In this document: in pieces, positions 38,927-48,989 of the stretch | Layout of the letters: each line of letters opens with the position of its first letter | How positions within the stretch are numbered: position 1 is the first letter of the stretch | The notes under the pieces: model-generated | The model's database searches: none | Told to the model about the DNA's origin: nothing | Seen by the model: only the letters and a program-made list of their open reading frames with translations | Assembly (NCBI GenBank): GCA_027030485.1 | Contig: JALVEY010000173.1 | Location: 1 to 53,070 of the forward strand | Length of the DNA stretch: 53,070 nt | From: Persephonella sp. | Lineage (GTDB): Bacteria > Aquificota > Aquificia > Aquificales > Hydrogenothermaceae | Direction of reading: 5' to 3' | Position numbers and translations under genes: made by a program

Positions 38927-40756
38927 TTAACTTATAAATACCTGGTAAAGTTTTACCAGAATATCTGCGATACTTCTCGAAAGTTCAACCAGCTTATCAA
39001 CCTTATCCTGTGCCTCCTGATATTTTCCTTCCCTGTAAAGCTTTACAGCTTCTGAACCGGTCTGGTGGAACTCTAAATGTATACTCTCGAGATCTTTTAT
39101 TAACTGGGTTGCTTCTGTTCCATACTTTTGGGCTTTCTGTAATCCTTCTGAATAAAGCCATTTTCCAAGATTACAGCGGGAGTGATCTGTAGGCTCAAAA
39201 CTGATTTTTCCCTCCATAGCCCTTATGATGTTTTCCACGTATTCGGCATGCTCTATTATTCTTGTAAGAAGGCTGAATGAATCATCTTTTTTAATCTCAG
39301 TGAACAGCCTCCACACATCCTCACCGTTCTTAAATGTTGAACTTGCTATCTGATCAAGATCAATAGCTATATCCAACAGATCCTCAATGCTACTGATCAG
39401 TGTGTTGGCATTTTCTGAGACAGATTTTATCATCTTAGACTGTTCTTCTGTTGACGCGGTCTGTTGCATAATCATATCTGTAATTTTTCTGCTCGCTTCC
39501 TGTATCCTATCAAATATCTCATCTATCTCTTCTGAGTATTCCGCACCCTCATTTATAATGTCTCTAACATTGCTTACTTCTGCTTCTGTTTTTTCCATTT
39601 CTTCCATTATTGATGTAACAACATCCCTTATTTCATTTGCACTTTTTGATGTTTTTTCGGCAAGTTTCCTTACCTCATCTGCAACAACAGCAAATCCCCT
39701 TCCTACTTCTCCTGCCCTTGCAGCCTCAATAGCCGCATTTAATGCAAGGAGGTTCGTCTGCTCTGTTATCTCAAGTATAACATCAAGTATGTGTTCTATA
39801 CCTGATATTCTTTTCCTCAGTTCTGCTGTAGAGTCTGTAAGTCTTGTTATAACATTAACAGACTGCTTTATGTTTGATACGGATTTTTCTATAGATCTTG
39901 CACCTTTCATTACCAGTTCATTAATGTTTTCCTGGGCTGATTGAACGTCTGATATGGAGGATGCTAATTGTGATATAGCTGAGCTTATCTGGTTGACAGA
40001 GCTTACAATATCTTCAAGATTATCTTTGAATAACCTCATTTCTTCTCTTATTTTATAGGCGCTTGCACCTATAAGAGATGTTTCGTAAATCGTCAGAGAC
40101 AATTCTGGTGAAGCCTCTTTCATAATTCTATCAATATTCCTCTCTGCTGTTACATCCTTCCATGTTGATGCATACCCTATTATATTTCCGCTTGAATCTG
40201 CAATGGCGAATCTGTAAGACTGGATAATATGATTTCCTACTACTATATCAGCATTTTTTTTCAGTTCACCAGGTTTTAAGGACTTTAAAAGTTCCTTAAC
40301 CTTCTCAGGATCTTTATGAAATTTATGGATAGAGATTCCTATTGGATTTTCCCAATTAATGGTAAAACCGTAAACTCTGTTTATATCCTCTCCTAATTCT
40401 TTAAGAATTTGCTTTCCTCTTTTATTTACATAAATCAGCTCGTTTCCTTCATTTCCAGGTTTAAAATCTGGTGAAACGATAAATACTCCTTCTTCCTGAA
40501 GATAATCCAAAATGCTCCAACCTTCTTCAGCTTTACTCTTTAGATCGTTAACTTGAGATTGTATCTCTGAGAGTTCTTTACTAAATTGGGAAATCTGGGA
40601 ATCTTTTTTCTGCACTTCTTCTTCCAATTTATGTATTTGTGTATCCTTCTCTTTAACAATAGTTCTCAATTCCTTAATCAGTCTATCTTTGTTTTCAAGT
40701 TCTTCTTTGAGTTTCTCCACAGCCTTATAAACATCTTTGCAACCAAACAGTCCCAT
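38927..40756 (-). CDS. Soluble chemoreceptor: coiled coil - PAS-like - MCP signalling - CZB zinc-binding domain
   Basis: No TM; PAS-like [15 protein letters not shown]...[72 protein letters not shown]...[15 protein letters not shown]...[15 protein letters not shown]. Confidence 0.93.
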   Translation of the reverse strand: MGLFGCKDVYKAVEKLKEELENKDRLIKELRTIVKEKDTQIHKLEEEVQKKDSQISQFSKELSEIQSQVNDLKSKAEEGWSILDYLQEEGVFIVSPDFKPGNEGNELIYVNKRGKQILKELGEDINRVYGFTINWENPIGISIHKFHKDPEKVKELLKSLKPGELKKNADIVVGNHIIQSYRFAIADSSGNIIGYASTWKDVTAERNIDRIMKEASPELSLTIYETSLIGASAYKIREEMRLFKDNLEDIVSSVNQISSAISQLASSISDVQSAQENINELVMKGARSIEKSVSNIKQSVNVITRLTDSTAELRKRISGIEHILDVILEITEQTNLLALNAAIEAARAGEVGRGFAVVADEVRKLAEKTSKSANEIRDVVTSIMEEMEKTEAEVSNVRDIINEGAEYSEEIDEIFDRIQEASRKITDMIMQQTASTEEQSKMIKSVSENANTLISSIEDLLDIAIDLDQIASSTFKNGEDVWRLFTEIKKDDSFSLLTRIIEHAEYVENIIRAMEGKISFEPTDHSRCNLGKWLYSEGLQKAQKYGTEATQLIKDLESIHLEFHQTGSEAVKLYREGKYQEAQDKVDKLVELSRSIADILVKLYQVFIS

Positions 40757-40775
40757 TTTTTAACCTCCTGTAATC

Positions 40776-41171
40776 CTATTTTTTCATTGCAGAAAAAATC
40801 TTCTCAATTTTCTCTTTCAAAACTTCCGCTGTGAATGGTTTTACTATGTAATTGTTCACTCCTGCTTTTATAGCAAGAAGTACATTTTCTTTTTTAGCTT
40901 CTGCCGTAACCATAAGGACAGGTAGATGCTTTAAATCAGGGTCTTTTCTTATTTCCTGAACGAGTTCAAGACCTGTCATGTTAGGCATATTCCAGTCTGT
41001 TATCACAAAGTCATAATTACTTGACTTTAATTTTTGAAGGGCTACTTTTCCATCTTCAGCCTCATCTATATTTTTGAAACCAAGCTGTTCAAGAAGACCT
41101 TTAATAATTCTTCTCATTGTAGCCATATCATCTACTACAAGTATTTTTATTTCTCTATCAGGGAGAGCCAT
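40776..41171 (-). CDS. cheY: Chemotaxis response regulator CheY
   Basis: Single REC domain: [56 protein letters not shown]. Confidence 0.95.
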   Translation of the reverse strand: MALPDREIKILVVDDMATMRRIIKGLLEQLGFKNIDEAEDGKVALQKLKSSNYDFVITDWNMPNMTGLELVQEIRKDPDLKHLPVLMVTAEAKKENVLLAIKAGVNNYIVKPFTAEVLKEKIEKIFSAMKK

Positions 41172-41172
41172 C

Positions 41173-42141
41173 TCATTCCTCCTTTTTCTTTATTGCATAT
41201 TTATGTACAAGCTTAAGTAGATCAGGCGCATCAAATTTTACGAGATGGGCGTCTGCATTAACGAATTTTGCTTTATCAACAGTTGCTTTATCACTCAAAG
41301 ATGTGTTTATAATCACAGGTATTTTACTAAATTCAGGATGTTCTTTTATTTTTCTGGTGAATGTCAGCCCATCCATTCCGGGCATTTCTATGTCTGAGAC
41401 AATAAGTTGTACATAATCTGTGATGTCTTTACCTTCTGATGCTGCTTTCTGAAGAAAGTTGTTAAGTATATCCAAGCCTTCAAGACCGCTTGAAGCTTCA
41501 ATAACGGTATGACCGTCTTTTTCAAGGATACCTTTGATAATCTTCCTTGCAACAGGAGAATCATCAAGAATAAGTATTGAAAAATGCCCTTTTCTATCTA
41601 TCTCTTCAGGCAGTTCCTCTTCAACTCCAAATATCTTAATCATACCCAGCTCATCGAGAATTCCTTCAAAGTCAAGAAGGAGAAGTAAATTTCCATCCTC
41701 TATTTCTATTACCCCTACAATCTTTCCTCCCAATCTTTCCTCTATACTGGGTGGTGGTTTTTTAATATCAGCCCATTTAATTCGTCTAATTCTTTTTGCT
41801 TCATGAACTATAACACCTACTATTTCTCTGAGAAATTCCATAACGATAACATACTTTCCTGCTCCTTCAGGTTCTTTTATTTTCATCCATTTAGCAAGGT
41901 TAACTATGGGAACAATCTCTCCTCTAATTTTGGCTATTCCTTCTACTTCAGGTGGAGAACCTGGAGACTTTACTATATTCTCTGGTCTTCTTGTGACTTC
42001 TCTAACCTTTGCAACATTAACTCCCAAAATCCATTCGTATATTTCATTATTTTGAAGTACTTCATACATTCTGAAATCTATAATCTCAAGTTCATTTGCT
42101 CCCGTCTCAAGTATCTTCGGAAGATAGTCCTTTTTAGCCAT
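41173..42141 (-). CDS. cheV: CheV (CheW-like + receiver domain)
   Basis: N-terminal CheW-like domain ([21 protein letters not shown]) followed by a REC domain ([42 protein letters not shown]). Confidence 0.94.
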   Translation of the reverse strand: MAKKDYLPKILETGANELEIIDFRMYEVLQNNEIYEWILGVNVAKVREVTRRPENIVKSPGSPPEVEGIAKIRGEIVPIVNLAKWMKIKEPEGAGKYVIVMEFLREIVGVIVHEAKRIRRIKWADIKKPPPSIEERLGGKIVGVIEIEDGNLLLLLDFEGILDELGMIKIFGVEEELPEEIDRKGHFSILILDDSPVARKIIKGILEKDGHTVIEASSGLEGLDILNNFLQKAASEGKDITDYVQLIVSDIEMPGMDGLTFTRKIKEHPEFSKIPVIINTSLSDKATVDKAKFVNADAHLVKFDAPDLLKLVHKYAIKKKEE

Positions 42142-42154
42142 CTAATTCCTCCGT

Positions 42155-42649
42155 TTATAAGTTCTCGGTTCTGAATATTTTCTTTATGTTTAGCAAAGTT
42201 AATAGCTCCTTTTTTCCAGAGCCGTTTTCTATCATTATCACACCATCTATGAAATCAGGATCAATCCCTATAGAGTTCATTGGGGGTGGCTGTATCTCTT
42301 CAGGGTTTATGTTTATTGCTCCCTCAACTTTATCAACAGTTATTCCTATATGTCCTAAATCTGTTTCAACAACAACGATCATTGGATGTTCAAGATTATC
42401 TTCCCCATTAAGGTTAAACTTTTTCTTAAGGCTTACGACCGGAATTATGTTTCCTCTAAGGTTCATTACACCTAAGATATAATCTTTTGTTTTAGGAACA
42501 GGTGTAATATCCATATCCTTCGTTATTTTGATCACATCTTTTATATTCACACCTATAAGTTCATCATTAAGGTAAAATGTTATTAGCCTTTCTTCTGTTG
42601 ATACCTCTTTTTTTATTTCCCTAAGTCCTAAGACCTCTATTTCTGACAT
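42155..42649 (-). CDS. cheW: Chemotaxis coupling protein CheW
   Basis: LITFYLNDELIGVNIKDVIKITKDMDITPVPKTKDYILGVMNLRGNIIPVVSLKKKF. Confidence 0.95.
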   Translation of the reverse strand: MSEIEVLGLREIKKEVSTEERLITFYLNDELIGVNIKDVIKITKDMDITPVPKTKDYILGVMNLRGNIIPVVSLKKKFNLNGEDNLEHPMIVVVETDLGHIGITVDKVEGAININPEEIQPPPMNSIGIDPDFIDGVIMIENGSGKKELLTLLNIKKIFRTENL

Positions 42650-44616
42650 TACAGCACCCCTACAAGTTGTGATTTTTTGTCATTTATTAATGAATTTGTA
42701 TCAACAATTAGAACAACTCTTCCGTCTCCTGTTATTGTTGCTCCCGCAATTCCCTGAACATTTTCAAGAAGCTTTCCAAGTGGTTTAATAACAATTTCCT
42801 CTTCTCCAAAAAGTTCCTCAACACTGATTGCGATATTTTTTTCACCTACTCTCACTATCACGATAAACTGTTTTTCATTCTGATCTGGCATATCAAAAAG
42901 TTCATTCAGACTGAACATAAGATAAACTTCTTCCCTGAGCATAAAGGACTTAAACTGACCGATATTTTTTACTTTGTCAGGTTCATATCTGACTATTTCC
43001 ACGACAGAGTATAGGGGGATGGCAAAAATTCTGTTGTTAGCTCCAACCATTAATGTTCTTATGATTGCAACTGTCAGAGGGAGTTTCATAATGAATTTTG
43101 TACCTTCTCCAAGTTCGCTCTCAACTTCTATTGTTCCCCTTAAGGAGTGTATTGTTGATGCAACCACATCCATACCAACTCCCCTTCCGGACACATCACT
43201 TACCTGCTCTGCTGTTGAAAATCCCGGCATAAATAAAAGCTCAAATGCCTCTTTATCACTGATATTTTCTGCCTGCTCCGGCGTTATTAGACCTTTTTCA
43301 ATAGCCTTTTTCTTTACCTTTTCAACATCTATCCCTTTTCCATCATCTTCTATAGCTATGATTATTCTGTCTCCTTCTTGATATGCAGAAAGTTTTACTG
43401 TACCAATTTCTGGTTTCCCAGACTTAACTCTTTCTTCAGGTGGTTCTATCCCATGATCGATAGCATTTCTTACAAGATGAATTAGAGGATCTTCAAGTTT
43501 GTCAAGTATTGATCTGTCTATTTCTGTATCTTCTCCCTCAAGCACAAGATTTACTTTTTTGTTCAATTTTTTGGCAAGATCCCTTACTATGCGGGGAAAT
43601 TTGCTGAAAACTTTTTTAACAGGTTGCATCCTCAATTTCATAACTGCATCTTGAAGATCGCTGACCGTTCTGCTCATCCCTGTTATTGAGTCTAAAAGTT
43701 CTTCTATAGTTTCTGTACTATTGCAGGATGTTTCAAGTCCAGAGGCAAGCTTTACAATTCTGTTCCTGTCTAAAACAAGTTCACCAACAAGATTCATTAA
43801 TACCTCAACCCTTTCAACATCAACCCTTATAACCTCTTCTTTTTTCTCCGTTTTTTTCTTTTTTGTGATCTCACTCTTTTCAGCTGTTTTGGGTCTCTCT
43901 TCTTTTTGCACAGGTTTGCTTTCTTCTATTTCAGGTTTGGATTTCTGTTCTTCCCCTTTCTGTTTTATTAGATCTTTAACATCTTTTCCTTCAGATATGA
44001 TTTTTTCCAATTTTTCTATAACTTCTATAGATGGTCTCTCATCCGGAGGAAGAAGAATAAGTTCCTCAAGAATTTCTCCGAGATCCTTTCCAGGATACTG
44101 CAAAATAAGATTTTTTATATCCTCATCTACACTTTCTACAAACTGTATGTCCGTACCTATTTCGCCTTGAGATTCATGGTTATTGTTAACTATCTCTGCT
44201 TCCAGAACCTCACCACCTGAAAGGACAGACTCAAGTTTTATCAATAGATCTTTTATATCCTCTTCATCAGGAATTTCCTCGCTTTCTTTTATCATTTCAA
44301 TGGATTCTTTTAGTTTATCAACACCTTCAAAAATAATATCCATCATTTCTGAAGTAAGTTTTAATTCATCATTCCTGAGTTTATTGAAAATATCCTCTAT
44401 CTTATGGGCAATCTCAACAACAGATGTAAGTCCTAAAAAACCTGCTCCCCCTTTTAGGGTATGCATACCCCTAAATATTTTGTTAAGAAGTTCTTTATCA
44501 TCAGGATTTTCCTCAAGTTCTATTAGATCCTGATCAAGACCTGATAGTATTTCATCAGCCTCAATCAAAAATTCTTCAAGTATTTCTTTCATATCCTCTG
44601 GAAAATCTAACTTCAT
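42649..44616 (-). CDS. cheA: Chemotaxis histidine kinase CheA
   Basis: Hpt RGMHTLKGGAGFLGL; dimerisation/ATPase MRMQPV-like MKLRMQPVKKVFSKFPR, HLVRNAIDHGIE, DDGKGID, GFSTAEQVSDVSGRGVGMDVV; C-terminal CheW-like domain. Start revised from 44640 to MKLDFPED. Confidence 0.96.
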   Translation of the reverse strand: MKLDFPEDMKEILEEFLIEADEILSGLDQDLIELEENPDDKELLNKIFRGMHTLKGGAGFLGLTSVVEIAHKIEDIFNKLRNDELKLTSEMMDIIFEGVDKLKESIEMIKESEEIPDEEDIKDLLIKLESVLSGGEVLEAEIVNNNHESQGEIGTDIQFVESVDEDIKNLILQYPGKDLGEILEELILLPPDERPSIEVIEKLEKIISEGKDVKDLIKQKGEEQKSKPEIEESKPVQKEERPKTAEKSEITKKKKTEKKEEVIRVDVERVEVLMNLVGELVLDRNRIVKLASGLETSCNSTETIEELLDSITGMSRTVSDLQDAVMKLRMQPVKKVFSKFPRIVRDLAKKLNKKVNLVLEGEDTEIDRSILDKLEDPLIHLVRNAIDHGIEPPEERVKSGKPEIGTVKLSAYQEGDRIIIAIEDDGKGIDVEKVKKKAIEKGLITPEQAENISDKEAFELLFMPGFSTAEQVSDVSGRGVGMDVVASTIHSLRGTIEVESELGEGTKFIMKLPLTVAIIRTLMVGANNRIFAIPLYSVVEIVRYEPDKVKNIGQFKSFMLREEVYLMFSLNELFDMPDQNEKQFIVIVRVGEKNIAISVEELFGEEEIVIKPLGKLLENVQGIAGATITGDGRVVLIVDTNSLINDKKSQLVGVL

Positions 44617-44629
44617 TTCATCCACCCCT

Positions 44630-45142
44630 TTACATTCCAAACTGTTTTAATATGTCATCAACATCTTTTTGGGATACTTCCTTTTTCCACTCAAGCTCTT
44701 CCAATTTTTCTTTTAATTCTTCTCTTTTTTCATCTGATTTTTCTTCACTGATCCCAAATAAAAGAAGAATTTTAAGTATTTCTTTTTCAAGATCGGTTAT
44801 AAACCCTGAAATTTTTAGAAGCCTCTGGGACAAAATATCCTGAAATTCAAGAAGGGTTAGAGATTCTGTAAGCAATCTCATTATTTTCTCAAGATCATCT
44901 TTAAATTTTCTTTGATCATCTTGAGTAAGCTGTTCAAGGACTCTTTTTAATATTTTCGTCGTTTCCATTATGTTATCGATAAGCTTTTTTGTAGCTTCCT
45001 CGCTCTCTTTTATGGCAAGCTCAATATGCTGATTTACACTTTTTAAACCTTCCCTTTTAGTTCCTAAAGTTTCCACGTCCTTTTTGTACTCTTCAATAAT
45101 TCCAAGAAGCTTTTTAACTTCCTGAAGTAAACCCTCTGTCAT
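44630..45142 (-). CDS. cheZ: CheZ-like chemotaxis phosphatase
   Basis: Catalytic-helix-like SLTLLEFQDILSQRLLKI and C-terminal CheY-binding-like SQKDVDDILKQFGM; upstream of cheA. Confidence 0.85.
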   Translation of the reverse strand: MTEGLLQEVKKLLGIIEEYKKDVETLGTKREGLKSVNQHIELAIKESEEATKKLIDNIMETTKILKRVLEQLTQDDQRKFKDDLEKIMRLLTESLTLLEFQDILSQRLLKISGFITDLEKEILKILLLFGISEEKSDEKREELKEKLEELEWKKEVSQKDVDDILKQFGM

Positions 45143-45477
45143 TCTTGCCTCCTAAAATACTAATGATTTTAATAATTAATTTCGTAAAAAATTTTTTTGG
45201 CTTGAAAAAAAGATATAAAAAACATTGTCAATAATAATTCTTCAGAAAAAAATCTCATCCTTGTTTGTCTCCAAAAAAATAAATAGATATTAATATAATA
45301 ACATTCATATTAAAAAATATCTCAACTTAATAATACAATCTAATTTATAAAAAACAATAAGAAAAATCTGGAAAGTTTATGAAAGATACTACTGATTTTA
45401 AATTTTTAATGTGGAAGAATTTTTATGATTGTATTAATATTATAATTAGTAAATTATTTTAAGGATTAAAAATTGCA

Positions 45478-45837
45478 GTGATGAACAAAAGAATAAATAG
45501 GCTACTTGACGAACTTATCAAAAAACTTGAAGAAGAAAAGGAGCTTATTATCACTACTATTAAAGACACTGAACAGGTGGAGAGGCTAAATAGTGTAATT
45601 GAAGATAAAAGAAAAATATTATCTGAGCTTGCTAAATACAATGTAGAAGATTTTAAAGGTTTTGAAGAGCAGTTAAACCAGATTAAAAGCCTTAGTCAGA
45701 TAAACTTAACATTAGCAGTAGGAAATGCCCAATTTATAGAGGATATTTTTTCTTCTATTTTTGATGAGCCTCAGAAATATGATCAAAAGGGGACTGTAAA
45801 GCAGTCCCAGAAAGGATTTTTTAACAAAAAAATCTAA
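45478..45837 (+). CDS. FlgN-like flagellar chaperone (tentative)
   Basis: 119-aa helical protein LLDELIKKLEEEKELIITTIKD...EDKRKILSELAKY...INLTLAVGNAQFIEDIFSSIF with FlgN layout; next to the che/flagellar cluster. Confidence 0.55.
   Translation: MMNKRINRLLDELIKKLEEEKELIITTIKDTEQVERLNSVIEDKRKILSELAKYNVEDFKGFEEQLNQIKSLSQINLTLAVGNAQFIEDIFSSIFDEPQKYDQKGTVKQSQKGFFNKKI
45790..45808 (-). terminator. Hairpin, probable terminator of the minus-strand transporter transcript, located inside the plus-strand FlgN-like coding end
   Basis: GGGACTG-TAAAG-CAGTCCC; reading the minus strand it is followed by CTTTTGATC. Confidence 0.45.
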
Positions 45838-47168
45838 ATACCAAAGATAGCATATTTGAGCCACAGCAATCCCAAGGCAACAATTACCGTAACTACTGTT
45901 ACGGGTGTTCCCTGTTTTACAAAATCAAAAAACTTTATTGGATATCCCTCCCTTTCAGAAAGCCCAGCTGCAACAACGTTTGCAGATGCACCTATTATTG
46001 TAAGGTTTCCACCAAGACATGCACCAAGGGCAAGGGCCCACCAGAGAGGTTCCACATCAAATGCTGCTGTTTTTGCAAGATCAATAAGAACATAAGACAT
46101 AGCCATTGTAAAAGGAATGTTGTCAACTATCCCTGAGATAAAAGCTGAAAGTCCTCCAAGAATAAGTATTCCTGACATGGGATCTGTAATAACTCCTGCA
46201 ACAAGATGGGCTGCGTCCTCAAACACACCTGAATGTTCAAGGCCACCTATTACAACAAATAGACCTAAGAAAAACATAAGGGTTGTCCATTCAACCCTTT
46301 CAAAAATCTTTTCCGGACTTTCTTTAGCCCATATCATCAAGACAGATGCCATGAACAGTGCTATTGTTCCAGCTTCAAGATGCAAAATATGGTGAAGGAA
46401 AAATAGGATAACCGTTATTCCAAACACAATTAAACCTTTTCTCATCAGGATAACATCATACTCTACTTTTTGTTCTTCAATTATCCTTTTCAACTCCTTT
46501 TCATCGGTCAGCTTAACTTCCAGATGTCCCTGGTACTTCATCATACCTATAAAAATGATTGTACCTATAATGTGGGTAACAACAACTATGGGAGCAAGAT
46601 TAACTATAAAATCCATAAATGTAAAACCGCCCAGAGAACCGATAATAATGTTAGGAGGATCTCCGATAAGTGTAGCTGTTCCTCCAATATTCGAAGCAAG
46701 AACCGTGGCTATTACATAAGGAACCGGTTTAAGCTTTAATTTAGATGTTATTGATATTAAGATTGGTACCATAAATAATACTGTGGTAACGTTGTCAAGA
46801 AATGCAGATAATACAGCGGTAAGCAGAGTAAAAGTTAAAACTATCTTAAAGGGATCTCCTTTAGTGATCCTGAGTGCCATAGATGAAAGTATCGAGAAAA
46901 ATCCGCTTTCAATAAGCACGGAAACAATAATCATCATACCTATAAGGAGAAACATCGTATTGTGGTCAATCGCTTCCCATGCTCCTTCAGGTGTTACCAC
47001 CCCAAGAAAGATAGCAAATGTTCCTCCTAATAGTGCAGCCGGAACCCGATGGAAAAATTTTTCCAGTATTATCATTGCGTAAGTTCCGGCAAATAAAAGA
47101 ATGGAAATCCAGTAAAGATTTTCTTTTGACCCTAATCCGATCATACTTAAAATTGTTTGATGTTCCAC
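45834..47168 (-). CDS. ArsB/NhaD-type (IT superfamily) Na+/H+ antiporter or anion permease
   Basis: Multi-TM; FLDNVTTVLFMVPILISI, ASNIGGTATLIGDPPNIIIGS, SGIVDNIPFTMAM, GACLGGNLTIIGASANVVAAG. Confidence 0.87.
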   Translation of the reverse strand: MEHQTILSMIGLGSKENLYWISILLFAGTYAMIILEKFFHRVPAALLGGTFAIFLGVVTPEGAWEAIDHNTMFLLIGMMIIVSVLIESGFFSILSSMALRITKGDPFKIVLTFTLLTAVLSAFLDNVTTVLFMVPILISITSKLKLKPVPYVIATVLASNIGGTATLIGDPPNIIIGSLGGFTFMDFIVNLAPIVVVTHIIGTIIFIGMMKYQGHLEVKLTDEKELKRIIEEQKVEYDVILMRKGLIVFGITVILFFLHHILHLEAGTIALFMASVLMIWAKESPEKIFERVEWTTLMFFLGLFVVIGGLEHSGVFEDAAHLVAGVITDPMSGILILGGLSAFISGIVDNIPFTMAMSYVLIDLAKTAAFDVEPLWWALALGACLGGNLTIIGASANVVAAGLSEREGYPIKFFDFVKQGTPVTVVTVIVALGLLWLKYAIFGI

Positions 47169-47170
47169 CT

Positions 47171-47953
47171 TTACGCCCCTTCTTCGTCTTTAAATATTCC
47201 TACTGACATTTCTGAATTTTCTATGTAAGAATCCTTATCATTAATATCTTCATTTATAATGAGGAGATCATATTGGTGTTTTCTTGCGTAATATGGGATT
47301 TCTTTCTTTGGATCTCCTTTTGCAACTATCAGTTCTACCTCTTCCCCTTCAAGTGATCTTGCTATTTTTTCTTTGACAGCATCAAGATGCTCCTTAAATA
47401 GTTCTGCCACAAGTTGTTTTGCCTCTTCATCTGGATGAGTTTTTCTTAATCTGTTTTCATAAAACACCTCGTAAAAAGATGTTATCATTTTGAAGTCAAC
47501 ACCCAGTTTTTTTGCAAAAGTATAGGCTGACTTTATGTAATAAAGGGTTGCTGTTTCTTTATCTACATTAATGAGAATCTTTTCTATTTTGTTGCAGTCC
47601 TCTTGAAGAAGCAAAATATCAATATACTCAAATCCTTTAATAAATCTTTCTGATGATGTGATTTTAAAAATATGTTCAAAAGGTGATATTTTTTCTCTGG
47701 TTATTATAAAAAGATCTGGTTTTTCTGCCTTTATTTCTTCTTTAGCCTCTCCATACTCAATCTGATTTCTAATTTCAAAATCTATGTTCAACGAAAAAAG
47801 TTGATCTTTAACTTTCTCTTTTTGATTTTCTGGAACTTCAATCAAAAAAAGAACAAGTTTTTTTTGTAATTTTTGTGATATGAATGATGCCACTTTAAGA
47901 TTATTAAAATTTACATTCCCTTTTTGTAAAAATACGATCTTATTTACAGGCAT
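47171..47953 (-). CDS. Universal stress protein-like protein
   Basis: KILINVDKETATLYYIKSAYTFAKKLGVDFKMITSFYEVFYE...VELIVAKGDPKKEIPYYARKHQYDLLIINED is a Usp-type alpha/beta fold pattern. Confidence 0.6.
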   Translation of the reverse strand: MPVNKIVFLQKGNVNFNNLKVASFISQKLQKKLVLFLIEVPENQKEKVKDQLFSLNIDFEIRNQIEYGEAKEEIKAEKPDLFIITREKISPFEHIFKITSSERFIKGFEYIDILLLQEDCNKIEKILINVDKETATLYYIKSAYTFAKKLGVDFKMITSFYEVFYENRLRKTHPDEEAKQLVAELFKEHLDAVKEKIARSLEGEEVELIVAKGDPKKEIPYYARKHQYDLLIINEDINDKDSYIENSEMSVGIFKDEEGA

Positions 47954-48018
47954 ATTAAAATCCCCTTCACTTCCATTTTTAATAATTTATCGGAAGCAAA
48001 GGGGATAAGTTTATATCT

Positions 48019-48885
48019 TTATGCCTGCCCGTATTTTTTTGCAAGCTCGTAAAGTCTTCTGATTCTTTCTTGAGTTGGAGGGTGGGTTGAGAAAAGTGAG
48101 GCTATAGCAGAACCTCTGAGGGGATTTACTATCATCATATGTGCTGTTCCTGGATTTACCTCTCTTTCAGCCACAGGAGCAAGCTGATTAGCTGCCATTT
48201 CTAATTTTTCAAGGGCTTTAGCAAGGGAGAGGGGACATCTGCATATTTCTGCTCCTGTAGCATCAGCAGCGTATTCCCTCGATCTTGATATAGCCATTTG
48301 AACAAGCATTGCTGCTATAGGCGCAAGTATAAATAAAAGAAGTGAACCTATAATACCCCCAATAGGATTATCTTCATCATCTCTGCCAAATAGACTTGAC
48401 CAGAATGCCATTTCTGCCAGCATTGAAATCGCTCCACCAATTGTAGCAGCTATAGATGAGATCAGAATATCTCTGTTCTTTATATGAGCTATCTCGTGGG
48501 CAAGAACTCCTCTAAGTTCTTCAGGGGAAAGTATATTAAGTATCCCGGATGTCACTGCAACAACAGCATTTTTAGGGTTTCTCCCTGTAGCAAACGCATT
48601 CGGAATGTCAATCGGTGCAAGATATACTCTGGGCTTGGGTATGCCTGCATTTCTTGCAAGCTGCTCTACCATATCGTGAAGCCATGGGGCTTCTTCATAC
48701 GAAATCTCCTTAGCACCGTACATTTTTAACGCTAATTTGTCTGAGAACCAGTAGGCAAAGAAGTTCATTGCCATCGCAAATACAAAAGCGATTACCATAC
48801 CTGTCTGTCCACCTAATATCTTACCTACCACAAGAAACAGTCCTGTTAATATTCCAAGCAACAGAACTGTTTTAATAGTATGCAT
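48019..48885 (-). CDS. htpX: Membrane zinc metalloprotease HtpX (M48)
   Basis: [10 protein letters not shown] zinc motif; [29 protein letters not shown] segments. Confidence 0.95.
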   Translation of the reverse strand: MHTIKTVLLLGILTGLFLVVGKILGGQTGMVIAFVFAMAMNFFAYWFSDKLALKMYGAKEISYEEAPWLHDMVEQLARNAGIPKPRVYLAPIDIPNAFATGRNPKNAVVAVTSGILNILSPEELRGVLAHEIAHIKNRDILISSIAATIGGAISMLAEMAFWSSLFGRDDEDNPIGGIIGSLLLFILAPIAAMLVQMAISRSREYAADATGAEICRCPLSLAKALEKLEMAANQLAPVAEREVNPGTAHMMIVNPLRGSAIASLFSTHPPTQERIRRLYELAKKYGQA

Positions 48886-48961
48886 GCCGCTAACTACCTC
48901 CCTATATTTTTAGGAATGATATATTAAGTGTATATTGTGAAAAATCAGTGAAGAAGATCAT

Positions 48962-48985
48962 AAAAAAGCCCCTTAAAGGGGCTTT
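48962..48985 (-). terminator. Rho-independent terminator downstream of dnaK
   Basis: Near-perfect palindrome AAAGCCCCTT-A-AAGGGGCTTT with a T-run on the minus strand. Confidence 0.8.
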
Positions 48986-48989
48986 GATC

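Noticed and set aside
39387-39944. 185-aa plus-strand ORF
   Set aside because: Mirror-strand artefact of the conserved MCP hairpin; composition Ser/Ile/Phe-rich, no start-site support.
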